A stretch of DNA of 64,000 nucleotides, from the NCBI RefSeq assembly GCF_014647215.1, contig NZ_BMOT01000013.1, positions 16,006 to 80,005 on the forward strand, read 5' to 3'. The stretch comes from Shewanella aestuarii (GTDB taxonomy: Bacteria; Pseudomonadota; Gammaproteobacteria; Enterobacterales; Shewanellaceae). Positions 16,999 through 27,157 of the stretch are shown here, one piece after another. The notes under the pieces are model-generated. The model saw only the letters and a program-made list of their open reading frames with translations, ran no database searches and was not told the DNA's origin. Position numbers and translations under genes: made by a program. How positions within the stretch are numbered: position 1 is the first letter of the stretch; each line of letters begins with the position of its first letter.

Positions 16999-17844
16999 AT
17001 GGCTAATATTTTATTACTGGCGAATATCAATTGTGACCGCATTCTTCGACTGGATAAACCCTTGCAAACCGGTGGTCGTTTTCATTATCAAGATGGTGGT
17101 TTGCGGCTTGGCGGCGGCGGGGCTAATACGGGTTTAGGTTTGGTTTGGGCGCAGCATAATGTCTCTCTTGTGAGTCAAGTTGGCACCGATGAAATTGGCG
17201 ACTGGATTGTCGCGCAGGCCAGTACCCAAGGATTAGATTGCCGAATGGTGCAACGTTTTAAGGGCAATACCTGTGAAATGTTGCTGGTGATGACCCCAGA
17301 TGGTGAGCGCACCATTATTCGGCCACAAAGACCCATTTTTACGTTAGCAAAACAACCCAACTGGGCCAATTGGGACGCTTTTTATATCAATACGTCAGCG
17401 CTCGGAGCCGATACTTGGGCTCTTGCGGCCATGACACAGTCGAAAACGCTAGTTGTTGCGCAGTTAGCCAAAGATGAGCGCCCAAGACCTTGTCATGTGT
17501 TAATTGCTTCGATTACCGATATGCAAGGCCGTTGTGGGCAGGATTTGTGGGCGTTTGCCCAATCGATCAGTGGTGATAGCTTAAGATATTTTATCGTGAC
17601 TGATGGTGAGCATGGCGCCAAAGTTTACCAGCAGTCTGGTTATCAGCATGTGCCAGCCATTGCCGCTGATGTGATAGATACAACGGGAGCTGGGGACAAT
17701 TATGCCGCTGGGGTAATTCATGGCTTATGCAGCGGCGCAAGTATAACCGATGCGATGACAGAAGGGGCGCGCTGGGCAGCATTTGCGGTTGCTACGCCAA
17801 GTTCTGTACCTGGCGATAAATTAAAAGACTATCTTGCGGTTTAA
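16999..17844 (+). CDS. PfkB-family carbohydrate kinase
   Basis: A 281-residue ribokinase-type sugar kinase. The N-terminal GGRFHYQDGGLRLGGGGANTG region matches the substrate-binding Gly-Gly motif, and DTTGAGDNYAAGVIHGL near residue 228 is the C-terminal PfkB signature containing the catalytic Asp and anion hole. The phosphorylated sugar cannot be named from sequence. It stands alone after a terminator and before a 222-base gap in which no gene is seen. Confidence 0.88.
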   Translation: MANILLLANINCDRILRLDKPLQTGGRFHYQDGGLRLGGGGANTGLGLVWAQHNVSLVSQVGTDEIGDWIVAQASTQGLDCRMVQRFKGNTCEMLLVMTPDGERTIIRPQRPIFTLAKQPNWANWDAFYINTSALGADTWALAAMTQSKTLVVAQLAKDERPRPCHVLIASITDMQGRCGQDLWAFAQSISGDSLRYFIVTDGEHGAKVYQQSGYQHVPAIAADVIDTTGAGDNYAAGVIHGLCSGASITDAMTEGARWAAFAVATPSSVPGDKLKDYLAV

Positions 17845-18066
17845 TTTTGTCATTTTATTGTCATAACATCCGCGTAATATGTTCTGTGTTGAAGCGTTAG
17901 TTGGCGCTTTACAGTCTTAAGCGTTTTTGTTCTGACTCTCAGCATGTTGAGCCTGAACTCCCCTTTTTCGATATTCTGCCTGACCATTTATTGGTGAGGC
18001 TTTTTTTTTGTATTTTTTTTAGGTACTTTGATGCTTCAAAGCAGATCTTGTTCAAGGATGTACTGA

Positions 18067-18759
18067 GTGAAAAATCGCATAGTTAATAAAATATCGGCGC
18101 TTTATTTAGGCGATCAGGTGCAAATGCACAGTGGTGTCGCCAGTTGTATTAATCAAAAGCATGCGGTGCAAAAACTGGCTGTGCAATTTGATCATGTGGT
18201 GGGTAATGCTGAGGCCGATCCTAAGCATCACGGGGGATTAGATAGGGTGTTACATCATTTTCCGCGTGAGCATTATGGCCAGTATCGTCGCTGGGATATG
18301 ATGGCATCGTTTAAAGATGCTCCCGCAATGGGCGAAAATATCAGTACCGTTGGCTTGAATGAATCACAGGTCAATATTGGTGACATTATGCAAATTGGCG
18401 ATGTTACCTTACAGGTTACCCAACCACGCTCCCCTTGTTTTAAGCTGAACTTACAATTTGGTCATCCTGAATTTGCCTTGGCGATGCAAAAAAGCAAAAT
18501 GTGTGGTTGGTTTTATCGAGTATTATCAGAAGGTAATATTGGTTGCGATGATGCGATTTATCGTGTTGATCGCGTTTCAGATATTAGCGTTGCTCAAGCG
18601 ATGCAAATATATTTTTTACCCACATTTGATGCTGAGCAATACCAACGTTTATTGCAATGTTCCGGGTTAGCTCAATCTTGGGTAAATTCATTAACTCGTC
18701 GTATCAGTCATCAATCGATTGAAGATTGGCAGATGCGCTTGTATGGTAAAGCAGAATAA
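18067..18759 (+). CDS. yiiM: MOSC-domain protein, YiiM type
   Basis: A 230-residue protein with a MOSC domain (about residues 30-165) and the YiiM C-terminal extension. HHGGLDRVLHHFPREHY, GENISTVGLNESQVNIGDI and QPRSPCFKLN, which holds the conserved Cys, follow E. coli YiiM closely. YiiM-type proteins use a molybdenum cofactor and reduce N-hydroxylated substrates such as 6-N-hydroxylaminopurine. This ties it to the cofactor genes found further on. The GTG start at 18067 is supported by AAGGA at 18054-18058. The next gene begins 18 bases after the stop. Confidence 0.88.
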   Translation: MKNRIVNKISALYLGDQVQMHSGVASCINQKHAVQKLAVQFDHVVGNAEADPKHHGGLDRVLHHFPREHYGQYRRWDMMASFKDAPAMGENISTVGLNESQVNIGDIMQIGDVTLQVTQPRSPCFKLNLQFGHPEFALAMQKSKMCGWFYRVLSEGNIGCDDAIYRVDRVSDISVAQAMQIYFLPTFDAEQYQRLLQCSGLAQSWVNSLTRRISHQSIEDWQMRLYGKAE

Positions 18760-18777
18760 TCATCACAAGGACATTTC

Positions 18778-19149
18778 ATGGAAGATTTACAATCCGTCAA
18801 TCAAACAACTAATGATAAGCAAGCTAGGGATATGGGCGTGTTGGTGCATGCGTCCAGTTTTGCGGGTTATGTGATACCCATGGGCAGTATTTTAGGGCCA
18901 TTAATTGTGTGGCTGATGAAGCGCGATGAGTTTGAATTTGCTAATCAGTGCGGCAAAAACTGCCTTAATTTTAAACTCAGTTTGTTTATTTATGTTTGTA
19001 TTTCAGCAGTGCTCATGTTTGTAGGTATCGGCTTTATTTTACTCGGAGCCTTGGCGCTATTAGATATCATTTGCACTATTATCGCGATAATGAAAGCGAC
19101 CGAAGGCGTGGCGTACCAATATCCGTTAACGATTAAGTTTTTTAAATAA
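18778..19149 (+). CDS. DUF4870 membrane protein
   Basis: A 123-residue small membrane protein with three hydrophobic segments: SFAGYVIPMGSILGPLIVWLM, a central segment from about residue 70, and a final one near residue 90. The pattern HASSFAGYVIPMGSILGPLIVW followed by ANQCGKNCLNFKLS is characteristic of DUF4870. Function is not known for the family. AAGGACATTTC precedes the ATG, and the gene may be co-transcribed with yiiM. A bidirectional terminator follows. Confidence 0.85.
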   Translation: MEDLQSVNQTTNDKQARDMGVLVHASSFAGYVIPMGSILGPLIVWLMKRDEFEFANQCGKNCLNFKLSLFIYVCISAVLMFVGIGFILLGALALLDIICTIIAIMKATEGVAYQYPLTIKFFK

Positions 19150-19178
19150 ACGTTAAATTTTATACCGAAATAAATAAA

Positions 19179-19216
19179 AAAATGCCGCAACCTTATACGA
19201 GGTTGCGGCATTTTAG
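19179..19216. terminator. Bidirectional terminator between DUF4870 and chemoreceptor genes
   Basis: AAATGCCGCAACC (19180-19192) pairs with GGTTGCGGCATTT (19201-19213) around a TTATACGA loop. A-rich sequence on the left and T on the right allow use on both strands by the convergent genes. Confidence 0.92.
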
Positions 19217-19232
19217 TCTTTGCTGGCTGACG

Positions 19233-21152
19233 TTATACTTTAAAGCGCGCCACTAGCGTATCTAAGCGACTAGCCAGTTGGTTCAATGCTTTACTTGCCT
19301 GTGCCGCGGCCTGTGCCGTTTGTGCTGTACGTTGGGTAATGTCATTAATTTCGGTGACGTTACGGTTAATATCTTCCACTACCGTCGATTGCTCTTCCGT
19401 CGCAGCAGCGACCTGAATGTTCATGTCACTGATTGAGGCAATTTGCTGACTAATTCCGCTCAGTGAATTACTTGCTTCATCAACGGCTTGAACGCCTTCG
19501 CGTGAACGATTACGAGATTGCTCCATTGCTGTCACCGCGCGGCTGGCTTCAGATTGCAATTTATCAATCATAGTTTGCACTTCGTTGGTTGATGCTGCAG
19601 TGCGTGAGGCCAGGTTTCTGACTTCATCGGCAACCACTGCGAACCCTCGGCCCGCTTCACCAGCTCGTGCTGCTTCAATGGCGGCATTTAACGCAAGTAA
19701 GTTGGTTTGTTCTGAAATGGCGCGAATAACATCTAAAATACCGCCAATTGACTTTGTATGAGTAGCAAGAGACTCAATCACTTCGCCTACTTGGCCCACA
19801 TCTTTAGATAGTTGATTAATAGTATTACGGGCACGGGTTACAACTTGTTGGCCTTCTGATGACTCAGAATCGGCTTCACGAGCCGTTACTGCTGCTTGTG
19901 CTGCATTACTGGCAATTTCATTAACCGTAGCGCCCATTTCATTAATGGCGGTTACCACCATGATGGTACGGTCTTTTTGTAAATGGCTGTCTTCTAATGT
20001 TTGCTGAGCTTGGTTAGAGACATCAATTGCTGATTTACCCAATTGCTCACTGGTTTGTGCCACTTCAATAACAGAGTCTTGGATTTTACTGATGAAGCTG
20101 TTAAATCCACGGGCAAGTTGAGCGATTTCATCTTCACCATTAACCGGTAAGCGCTGACGTAAGTCACCTTCACCCTCACCAATATTGCGGAACAGTTCAG
20201 CAACTTGGGCGATAGGGCGGCTTACCGACCCCGCAACGGCTATAGCAATGGCAATAAATAGTGCCGCAATAATGATGGTTGAAATCAAAATTTGGTAAGA
20301 CGACTCTTTTAATAATGCAAAGACTTCCGCTTCAGGCACTTGCGCCACTAAATACCAGCCCATAGAGGGTAAATAGCTACTGGCGATCAGCGTTTGATTG
20401 TTGTCAGCTTCTGCTTTAATCAGGTTGAAATCATTTTTATTTAACAGCTGCTGGACGTTTACATTAGGATAAAGCTGATTTAAGTTTTTTTTGCCCATTA
20501 GGCTTTTGTCTTGGTGCAGTTTGACCTGACCCTCGGCATCTACAAGGTAAACAAAACCTGTGTCTTCAATTTTGAAAGACGCCAATAGGTTAACCATGTC
20601 ATCAAGTGATTTGGCAAGTCCGACTAAGCCTCGGCCATTGGGTTGTTGATAATTGATGAACAGCTTTACTTCACCATTACTTTCAGTAAAGACATTGAGC
20701 ATTTTTTCTTGGCGGCTGTCGCGATAATCAAAAAACCAGCCGTCTTGCTGCGGTGTTAATACCCGTAAAAATCCGTCTTGAGTGTAGTAAGCCGCAGTTT
20801 GTCTATCGGCATAAGACGCTTGTGCCAAATCATATTGACTGGCGACGTCATTTAACTGAGCAATCACAGCGCTTTCGTCACTTGCAGGGCGGCCCTGATC
20901 TAACCAATTAAGCAGCATTCTACTACTGGCAAGTTGCTCCGCTGCGTTCATCAACGAGCTGATATCCAAATCAATCTTGTTACGGATTTGCAGTAATATG
21001 CTTGGCATTTCAGAGGTTAACATACGTTCTTCGATCACATTCTTGGCGCTGCGCTGACTGAGCACACCGACTAAAATGGTTGAAAGCAGTACCGCGACGG
21101 TAACGGTAAGCAATATTTTCTGCTTGATGGTTAATTGGCTAAAAAAGTTCAT
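19233..21152 (-). CDS. Methyl-accepting chemotaxis protein
   Basis: A 639-residue transmembrane chemoreceptor. Residues about 10-30 form the first membrane segment ([19 protein letters not shown]). A periplasmic sensor region of about 270 residues with a Cache-like layout follows, containing [18 protein letters not shown] second membrane segment precedes a HAMP domain ([23 protein letters not shown]) and the long signalling coiled coil with the conserved hairpin tip [34 protein letters not shown]. No C-terminal pentapeptide is visible. The frame extends upstream to 21284, but the ATG at 21152 begins directly before the membrane segment. The ligand is unknown. Confidence 0.92.
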   Translation of the reverse strand: MNFFSQLTIKQKILLTVTVAVLLSTILVGVLSQRSAKNVIEERMLTSEMPSILLQIRNKIDLDISSLMNAAEQLASSRMLLNWLDQGRPASDESAVIAQLNDVASQYDLAQASYADRQTAAYYTQDGFLRVLTPQQDGWFFDYRDSRQEKMLNVFTESNGEVKLFINYQQPNGRGLVGLAKSLDDMVNLLASFKIEDTGFVYLVDAEGQVKLHQDKSLMGKKNLNQLYPNVNVQQLLNKNDFNLIKAEADNNQTLIASSYLPSMGWYLVAQVPEAEVFALLKESSYQILISTIIIAALFIAIAIAVAGSVSRPIAQVAELFRNIGEGEGDLRQRLPVNGEDEIAQLARGFNSFISKIQDSVIEVAQTSEQLGKSAIDVSNQAQQTLEDSHLQKDRTIMVVTAINEMGATVNEIASNAAQAAVTAREADSESSEGQQVVTRARNTINQLSKDVGQVGEVIESLATHTKSIGGILDVIRAISEQTNLLALNAAIEAARAGEAGRGFAVVADEVRNLASRTAASTNEVQTMIDKLQSEASRAVTAMEQSRNRSREGVQAVDEASNSLSGISQQIASISDMNIQVAAATEEQSTVVEDINRNVTEINDITQRTAQTAQAAAQASKALNQLASRLDTLVARFKV

Positions 21153-21290
21153 GTAATACGCCTTGTTGCTGTAATTAATCTTTATCGGTCTGATAGACAA
21201 AAACTTAAATAAGCTTAGTCCATTAGACGAAAAAAACGCACAAATAATTGTGCGTTTATCATTTTGGCTAACTCCGGCAATCAAACAAGA

Positions 21291-22940
21291 TTACATGTTT
21301 GGATAGTTTGGACCGCCACCACCTTCAGGTGTTACCCAAGTGATATTTTGACTTGGATCTTTAATGTCACAGGTCTTGCAGTGAATACAGTTTTGACCAT
21401 TGATAACAAACTTTTTATTGCCAGCCTCTTCAACCACTTCATAAACACCAGCAGGACAATAGCGCTGAGCTGGTTCATCAAATTTAACCAGGTTAATGGC
21501 AATCGGCACACTCTTGTCTTTTAAGCGTAAATGACAAGGTTGATTTTCTTCATGGTACGTACTTGATAAGTATACCGATGAAAGCTTATCGAAACTGAGT
21601 TTTCCATCCGGTTTTGGATAGTCAATTTTGTTGTAATCGCTGGCTAATCCCATATTAGCATAGTCAGGAGTTTCATCTCTAAACGTGACAGGGAACTTAC
21701 CACCAAACCAGTTTTGATCAATAAAGTTAAATGCGCCGCCGATTAAGGTGCCAAATTTATGTAATGCAGGGCCAAAATTGCGCGATTGATATAATTCTTC
21801 ATGTAACCAGCTTTCTTCAAAGCGTGCTTGGAAACAATCTAAATCTTTACCGCCAGCTAGACCTGCTATCAAGCCTTCGCCTAAGGTTTTAGCGGCAATT
21901 ATGCCACTCTTGATTGCAGTATGTGTGCCTTTGATTTTGGAAAAGTTTAATGTACCAGCATTACAACCAATGATCAGCCCGCCAGGAAAGCTCATTTTAG
22001 GTAATGAGTTTAACCCCCCTTTGGTAATCGCTCTAGCGCCATAGGATAAGCGCTCGCCACCGGTTAAGTATTGCGAGATAACGGGATGGGTTTTGTAACG
22101 CTGAAACTCATCAAATGGGCTTAAATGGGGGTTTTTGTAGTTCAAATCAATAATTAACCCAACGGCTACCTGGTTGTCTTCCATGTGATACATAAAGCCA
22201 CCACCAGAAGACCCGTTGTTTAATGGCCAGCCCCCAGTGTGAACAACTTTACCTTGTTGGTGCTGTTCGGCGGGGATTTTCCAGATTTCTTTAAAACCTA
22301 GGCCGTAATGTTGTGGGGTTTTGCCATTGTCTAAATGATATTTTTCGATAAGCTGCTTGCCTAAGTGGCCTCGGCAACCTTCTGAGAATACGGTGTATTT
22401 AGCGTGCAATTCCATGCCAGGCATGTAACCGGCTTTAGGTTGACCGTCCTCACCAACACCCATGTCGCCAATTAAAATCCCTTTGACACTATTGTCATCA
22501 TTAAATAGTAATTCGCTGGCGGCAAAACCGGGGAAAATCTCCACTCCCATGGCTTCCGCTCGTTCCGCTAACCAGCGCGCTAAATTACCCACACTGATAA
22601 TATAATTACCATCATTGTGCATGGTTTTAGGTACTAAGCTGTTGGGAATTAAGCGTGATTGTGTATTAGAATTGAATAAATAAATCTCATCATGGGTAAC
22701 TTGGGTTTTTACTGGCGAGTCAGTATCGCGCCAATCATCAAATAGCTCATCTAATACATCAGCCTGAAATACCGCACCCGAGAGAATGTGCGCGCCGACT
22801 TCGGAACCTTTTTCCACCACGCAGACGGTGATCTCTTTGTCTGCATCTTTTGATATTTGCATTAGACGACATGCGGTTGCTAATCCAGCAGGACCAGCGC
22901 CGACGATTACTACGTCGAACTCCATTGATTCGCGTTCCAT
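21291..22940 (-). CDS. Electron transfer flavoprotein-ubiquinone oxidoreductase
   Basis: A 549-residue ETF-QO. The N-terminus has the FAD-binding VVIVGAGPAGLATACRL motif at about residues 10-26. The C-terminal domain carries the [4Fe-4S] motif CIHCKTCDIKDP. The protein accepts electrons from electron transfer flavoprotein, which collects them from acyl-CoA and amino-acid dehydrogenases, and reduces ubiquinone at the inner membrane. The ETF subunit genes are not in this window. Length and both cofactor sites are typical of the family. Confidence 0.95.
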   Translation of the reverse strand: MERESMEFDVVIVGAGPAGLATACRLMQISKDADKEITVCVVEKGSEVGAHILSGAVFQADVLDELFDDWRDTDSPVKTQVTHDEIYLFNSNTQSRLIPNSLVPKTMHNDGNYIISVGNLARWLAERAEAMGVEIFPGFAASELLFNDDNSVKGILIGDMGVGEDGQPKAGYMPGMELHAKYTVFSEGCRGHLGKQLIEKYHLDNGKTPQHYGLGFKEIWKIPAEQHQQGKVVHTGGWPLNNGSSGGGFMYHMEDNQVAVGLIIDLNYKNPHLSPFDEFQRYKTHPVISQYLTGGERLSYGARAITKGGLNSLPKMSFPGGLIIGCNAGTLNFSKIKGTHTAIKSGIIAAKTLGEGLIAGLAGGKDLDCFQARFEESWLHEELYQSRNFGPALHKFGTLIGGAFNFIDQNWFGGKFPVTFRDETPDYANMGLASDYNKIDYPKPDGKLSFDKLSSVYLSSTYHEENQPCHLRLKDKSVPIAINLVKFDEPAQRYCPAGVYEVVEEAGNKKFVINGQNCIHCKTCDIKDPSQNITWVTPEGGGGPNYPNM

Positions 22941-23170
22941 CTTATCACCTTTAAATTGCCCGTTTTGTCGGGTTTATTGTTTTTATTACGACGAATAAAC
23001 GATCGTTTTATCTTTTTACTAACCTTACCGCAAATTTATCCGCTAGCCCAGTATTTCAATCGATTTGATCATCGTGAGCCGAGTCACAAATCGTTGCTGA
23101 AATTGTCTTTATTCGTGACAAATTCAATAAAAGGGCTACTTGTCGGTTCAGTTTTAAGCCTATAATCAAG
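22941..23170. other. Divergent promoter region, ETF-QO / moaA
   Basis: This segment separates the ETF-QO start from the molybdenum-cofactor riboswitch. It is AT-rich and must contain promoters for both directions. TATAATCA at about 23161-23168, just before the riboswitch, could be the -10 element of the moaA transcript, which would put the RNA start close to the first riboswitch stem. No open reading frame of note is seen. Confidence 0.45.
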
Positions 23171-23289
23171 GCTGACGGTTCTCCGAGCTTTTTATCCTAC
23201 GTCAGCAGATATGGGTATTTAGCCGTGGTAATAATGCCACCGGGGTGAGTAAAGAAATGCACTCACCTCCCACACTTGGAAAGGTTAAC
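23171..23289 (+). promoter_or_regulatory. Molybdenum-cofactor (Moco) riboswitch
   Basis: The moaA leader carries elements I recognise from the Moco RNA motif: CTCCGAGC (23181-23188), AGCCGTGGTAAT, GCCACCGGGG, CTCCCAC and GGAAAGG just before the start codon. Visible helices are GCTGACG (23171-23177) with CGTCAGC (23200-23206), GTGG (23225-23228) with CCAC (23237-23240), and GGTGAGT (23244-23250) with ACTCACC (23261-23267). The AAGG ribosome-binding site lies inside the conserved 3' part, so cofactor binding could block translation of moaA. Position before moaA is the classical one. Confidence 0.85.
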
Positions 23290-24270
23290 ATGTCCCAACT
23301 ACAAGACAGTTTTGGTCGAAAATTTCACTATTTGCGCATGTCAGTCACTGATGTGTGTAATTTCAAATGTACCTATTGCTTGCCTGATGGCTATCGCCCT
23401 GAGGGTAAACCCAGCTTTTTAACCTTGCCGGAAATTGAAAATCTGGTGGCGGCCTTTGGCGAGGTCGGTACCCAAAAAATTCGGATCACAGGTGGCGAGC
23501 CTACTCTGCGTAAAGACTTTACCGACATTGTGCGCATCGTTGCGGATAATCCGAATATCCACACAGTGGCGACCACGACCAATGGATATCGTTTAGAGAA
23601 AAATGCCAAAACTTGGTACGATGCCGGCTTAAGACGTATTAATGTGTCGGTGGATAGTTTAGATCCGCGGATGTTTTATCAAATCACAGGTGAAAACAAG
23701 TTTGATGAAGTCATGCGCGGTATTGATGCTGCTTTAGAGGCTGGATTTGAGCGGGTTAAAGTCAATGCGGTGTTATTGAAAGATCTAAACAGTAAAGATT
23801 TACCGCGTTTTCTACACTGGATAAAACACACACCTATTGATTTGCGTTTTATTGAGCTAATGGAGACGGGCTTAGGCCATGATTATTTCAAAGCTCACCA
23901 CTTAGCCGGTGCTGATATTAAAGCGCGTTTGATAGCTGAAGGTTGGTTGCATGATAGGCCAAGTGTTGATGACGGTCCTGCACAAAATTTTAGTCGACCA
24001 GATTACCAAGGCCGTATCGGCCTGATTATGCCTTACGCAAAAGACTTTTGCGCCAGCTGTAATCGCCTACGTGTTTCCGCTAAAGGTAAACTGCATTTAT
24101 GTTTGTTTACTGAAAACGGTTTAGATTTGCGTGATTTATTGCAACATGCTGATCAACGTCCTGAGCTTATTGCACGTTTGCACGGTCAACTGGCGCAAAA
24201 AGAACAAACCCATTATTTACATCAAGGGATCACAGGTGTGACTCAGCACCTTGCATCTATTGGTGGTTAG
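23290..24270 (+). CDS. moaA: GTP 3',8-cyclase MoaA
   Basis: A 326-residue radical SAM enzyme that, with MoaC, converts GTP to cyclic pyranopterin monophosphate, the first step of molybdenum-cofactor synthesis. The N-terminal cluster motif is CNFKCTYC near residue 21. The C-terminal second cluster uses CASCNRLRV and a later Cys in LHLCLF, and the protein ends in the conserved Gly-Gly. A GTG at 23245 opens the frame earlier, but it lies inside the riboswitch; ATG at 23290 follows GGAAAGG. First gene of a seven-gene moa-mod run. Confidence 0.95.
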   Translation: MSQLQDSFGRKFHYLRMSVTDVCNFKCTYCLPDGYRPEGKPSFLTLPEIENLVAAFGEVGTQKIRITGGEPTLRKDFTDIVRIVADNPNIHTVATTTNGYRLEKNAKTWYDAGLRRINVSVDSLDPRMFYQITGENKFDEVMRGIDAALEAGFERVKVNAVLLKDLNSKDLPRFLHWIKHTPIDLRFIELMETGLGHDYFKAHHLAGADIKARLIAEGWLHDRPSVDDGPAQNFSRPDYQGRIGLIMPYAKDFCASCNRLRVSAKGKLHLCLFTENGLDLRDLLQHADQRPELIARLHGQLAQKEQTHYLHQGITGVTQHLASIGG

Positions 24271-24305
24271 TTTTATTTCCCTCTCAAAGATAAAGGCTTT
24301 AATTC

Positions 24306-24782
24306 ATGAGCAATGTATTTACCCACATTAATGCTGATGGCAATGCCCATATGGTCGATGTCACTGAAAAAGCGGTTACCGAGCGTGAAGCACGCGCGGA
24401 AGCATTTATTGAAATGGCACCAGCAACCCTTGAAATGATCATGAGTGGCAGCCATCACAAAGGTGATGTTTTTGCTACTGCTCGCATTGCGGGTATTCAA
24501 GCGGCTAAAAAGACTTCGGATCTTATTCCTCTTTGTCATCCATTAATGTTAACCAAAGTAGAAGTTGATTTGGTGGCTGAACCTGAGTTTAACCGTGTCC
24601 GCATTAACAGCTTATGTAAGTTATCAGGTAAAACCGGTGTTGAAATGGAGGCGTTAACCGCCGCTTCAGTTGCCGCGCTGACGATTTATGACATGTGTAA
24701 AGCCGTGCAAAAAGATATGCTAATTTCACAGGTTAGATTACTGGAAAAGCGGGGCGGTAAGTCTGGTCATTTCAAAGTGTAA
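24306..24782 (+). CDS. moaC: Cyclic pyranopterin monophosphate synthase MoaC
   Basis: A 158-residue enzyme that completes the MoaA reaction to cyclic pyranopterin monophosphate. Recognisable motifs are the initial [14 protein letters not shown], the LIPLCHPL active-site segment near residue 78, [21 protein letters not shown], and the conserved Lys in KAVQKDM. Length is as usual for the family. It starts 35 bases after moaA. Confidence 0.95.
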   Translation: MSNVFTHINADGNAHMVDVTEKAVTEREARAEAFIEMAPATLEMIMSGSHHKGDVFATARIAGIQAAKKTSDLIPLCHPLMLTKVEVDLVAEPEFNRVRINSLCKLSGKTGVEMEALTAASVAALTIYDMCKAVQKDMLISQVRLLEKRGGKSGHFKV

Positions 24783-24856
24783 TGCTAAGGTTAGGTTGTG
24801 ATTACACGCTCGACCATATTGTATTCAATCAGTTATATACAGTGAAGAGAAACCCT

Positions 24857-25105
24857 ATGATCCAAGTATTATTTTTTGCTCAGGTTCGTGAGTTATTGGG
24901 CACCGCCAACTTAGCGTTTTGTGCCGATGACATCACCACCACTGAATCCTTAAGAGCCGCATTAGCAGCACAAGACGACAAATGGGCTAAGGTTATGTCA
25001 TCTGACAAGTTATTGGTGGCGGTTAATCAAACCATGAGTCATTGGGATACTGAAGTGGCTGATGGTGATGAAGTCGCATTTTTCCCTCCGGTAACTGGAG
25101 GTTAA
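24857..25105 (+). CDS. moaD: Molybdopterin synthase small subunit MoaD
   Basis: An 82-residue ubiquitin-fold sulfur carrier. It ends in FFPPVTGG; the C-terminal Gly-Gly is activated by MoeB and then carries the thiocarboxylate. The frame extends back to the end of moaC, but ATG at 24857 gives the correct family length and start (MIQVLFFAQVREL), with GAAGAGA upstream. The stop codon overlaps the beginning of the moaE region. Confidence 0.94.
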   Translation: MIQVLFFAQVRELLGTANLAFCADDITTTESLRAALAAQDDKWAKVMSSDKLLVAVNQTMSHWDTEVADGDEVAFFPPVTGG

Positions 25106-25110
25106 TGGTA

Positions 25111-25569
25111 ATGAAAACAGCAAACATCCGTGTCCAAACGGCAGATTTTAATGTCGCTGAAGAATACGCTTTATTGGCAAGTGATAACAGCGACGGCGCT
25201 GTGGTGAATTTTGTGGGTAAAGTGCGTGACTTTAATGATGGTAACCCAGTCAGCGATTTAACCTTAGAGCACTACCCTGGAATGACTGAAGCGGTATTGC
25301 AACAAATTACCGAGCAAGCGCATGCTCGCTGGCCATTAAATTATGTCACCATTATTCACCGTGTTGGCACTATGGCTTTAGGTGAGCAAATTGTGTTTAT
25401 CGGTGTGACGAGTGCGCATCGCAAAGCCGCATTTGCAGCATGTGAGTTTTTGATCGATTTTTTGAAAACCAAAGCGCCTTTTTGGAAGTTAGAAGCGGGC
25501 GATAGCGGTAGTCACTGGGTTGATGCCCGTGACAGTGATGAACAAGCCGCCAAAATGTGGCAACCGTAA
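25111..25569 (+). CDS. moaE: Molybdopterin synthase catalytic subunit MoaE
   Basis: A 152-residue large subunit of molybdopterin synthase, which uses MoaD thiocarboxylate to add the dithiolene sulfurs. Motifs include GAVVNFVGKVRDFN, LEHYPGMTE, and FLKTKAPFWKLE with the catalytic Lys residues. GGAGG at 25097-25101 is only 3 bases from an ATG at 25105 but 9 bases from the ATG at 25111, so the latter is preferred. It is translationally tight with moaD. Confidence 0.94.
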   Translation: MKTANIRVQTADFNVAEEYALLASDNSDGAVVNFVGKVRDFNDGNPVSDLTLEHYPGMTEAVLQQITEQAHARWPLNYVTIIHRVGTMALGEQIVFIGVTSAHRKAAFAACEFLIDFLKTKAPFWKLEAGDSGSHWVDARDSDEQAAKMWQP

Positions 25570-25575
25570 CCTTGT

Positions 25576-26475
25576 ATGATGACCTTATTTGATATGGTTT
25601 ATGGTTTTTGGCCACGAAAACTAGCCTATGCGAAATGGTCAATCCGAGTAAATCCAAAACTTGCCCTATTATTGATGCTGGTAGGTTGTTTGATGCAGCC
25701 TAACTTTGCTTTTTCCTCTTCAAATCCGCCTATTGCCGTTGCGGCCAACGTTAAGTTTGCTATGGATGAAATTGCCGCCCAGTTTACCCAAGATACGGGA
25801 ATGTCGGTGCGGTTGAGTTATGGTTCATCGGGCAATTTTGTTTCGCAAATTCAGCATGGCGCCCCATTTGAGTTATTATTGAGTGCTGATGAGTTTTACC
25901 CTAATCAATTAGTTAAAGCAGGATTCACCCAAGACGAAGGGCTGATTTATGCGATGGGGCGTTTAGCTATTGCGGCTGCGAAAAGTTCACCACTAGCATT
26001 GGACGGTCAGTTGCTTGGGGTAAAAGAATTAATTGGATTGGGAAAATTAAAACGCTTTGCTATTGCTAATCCAGCCCATGCGCCCTATGGCGAGCGAGCG
26101 CAACAGGTATTAGCTACACAAGGTTTGTGGCAGGCGATTGAGCCTCATATCATTCTGGGTGAAAACGCCTCACAAGCAGCGCAGTTTGCGGTAAGTGGCT
26201 CTACTCAGGGCGGTATCGTGCCCTTGTCACTGGTGTTAACACCAAACTTTGCGCGAATTGGCCAATATGCAGCCATTGATGACGCGCTTTATCAGCCAAT
26301 AAAACAACGAATGGTGTTAATGAAACAGGCCTCGACAACGGCGGTCGATTTTTATCGCTACATGCAAACTCCAGAGGCACAAACCATTTTAATTAAGTAC
26401 GGTTTTCATGTGCCAGCAGCCACAAAAACCTCTGTAATACATCACACATTATCTGCGCCAACGGGGAATAAATAG
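25576..26475 (+). CDS. modA: Molybdate ABC transporter, substrate-binding protein ModA
   Basis: A 299-residue periplasmic binding protein for molybdate (and usually tungstate). The mature fold starts at about PIAVAANVKFAMDEIAAQF. SYGSSGNFVSQIQHGAPFELLLSAD matches the oxyanion-binding first lobe and GGIVPLSLVL the second. The N-terminal hydrophobic stretch contains LVGC, which would allow lipoprotein processing, and NFAFS, which would allow ordinary cleavage. No good ribosome-binding site precedes 25576, just 6 bases after moaE, so translational coupling is likely. Confidence 0.93.
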   Translation: MMTLFDMVYGFWPRKLAYAKWSIRVNPKLALLLMLVGCLMQPNFAFSSSNPPIAVAANVKFAMDEIAAQFTQDTGMSVRLSYGSSGNFVSQIQHGAPFELLLSADEFYPNQLVKAGFTQDEGLIYAMGRLAIAAAKSSPLALDGQLLGVKELIGLGKLKRFAIANPAHAPYGERAQQVLATQGLWQAIEPHIILGENASQAAQFAVSGSTQGGIVPLSLVLTPNFARIGQYAAIDDALYQPIKQRMVLMKQASTTAVDFYRYMQTPEAQTILIKYGFHVPAATKTSVIHHTLSAPTGNK

Positions 26476-26476
26476 T

Positions 26477-27157
26477 ATGGATTGGCAGGCAATGTGGTTA
26501 TCTGTAAAACTCAGTAGCGTGACGGTGTTGTTACTGATCCCGCTGGCACTGATTGTTGGTAGGGCATTGGCTTACCACCAGTTTAAAGGCAAGTCTTGGG
26601 TTGAAGCGCTGATTATGGTGCCACTAGTGCTGCCGCCTACGGTGGTAGGTTATTACCTGTTGGTGGGTATGGGTAATCAAAGCTGGCTAGGGCAATGGGT
26701 CGAGCGACTAACTGGGCAGCAACTGGTGTTTCACTTTTCAGGTTTAGTTATTGCGTCTATTTTGGTTAATATTCCTTTTGCGGTGCAGCCTATTCAACGG
26801 GCCTTTGAAACCATTCCTAAAGATGTACGCGATGCCGCGGCATGTTGTGGCATGAGCCGGCTGACCCTGTTTTTTAAAGTTGAACTGCCTATGGTTTGGC
26901 CTGGAGTATTAACGGCATTAGTTTTGTGTTTTTCTCATGTGTTGGGTGAGTTTGGCGTGGTGTTGATGTTAGGTGGCAATATTGCAGGCGAAACTAAAAC
27001 AATCTCGATTGCTATTTACGACAGCGTGCAAGCATTTGATTTTGACGGTGCAGGGACTATGTCATTCGTGCTGTTATTGTTTGCGATCAGTGCATTGGCA
27101 CTGACCACTAGCCTTTCTAGGCGATTAGGAGGCCACCTTGGTCACTCAAGTCGCTGA
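26477..27157 (+). CDS. modB: Molybdate ABC transporter permease ModB
   Basis: A 226-residue inner-membrane permease with about five hydrophobic segments. The EAA-type coupling loop is visible as PKDVRDAAACCGMSRLTLFFKVELPMVWPG. PLVLPPTVVGYYLL and HVLGEFGVVLMLGGNI are typical ModB blocks. It begins one base after the modA stop and overlaps the modC start by 20 bases. Confidence 0.95.
   Translation: MDWQAMWLSVKLSSVTVLLLIPLALIVGRALAYHQFKGKSWVEALIMVPLVLPPTVVGYYLLVGMGNQSWLGQWVERLTGQQLVFHFSGLVIASILVNIPFAVQPIQRAFETIPKDVRDAAACCGMSRLTLFFKVELPMVWPGVLTALVLCFSHVLGEFGVVLMLGGNIAGETKTISIAIYDSVQAFDFDGAGTMSFVLLLFAISALALTTSLSRRLGGHLGHSSR

Noticed and set aside
17901..18086. A 61-codon open frame between the PfkB and yiiM genes
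   Set aside because: It has no credible ribosome-binding site, overlaps the yiiM start, and its Phe-rich translation reflects T-rich DNA.
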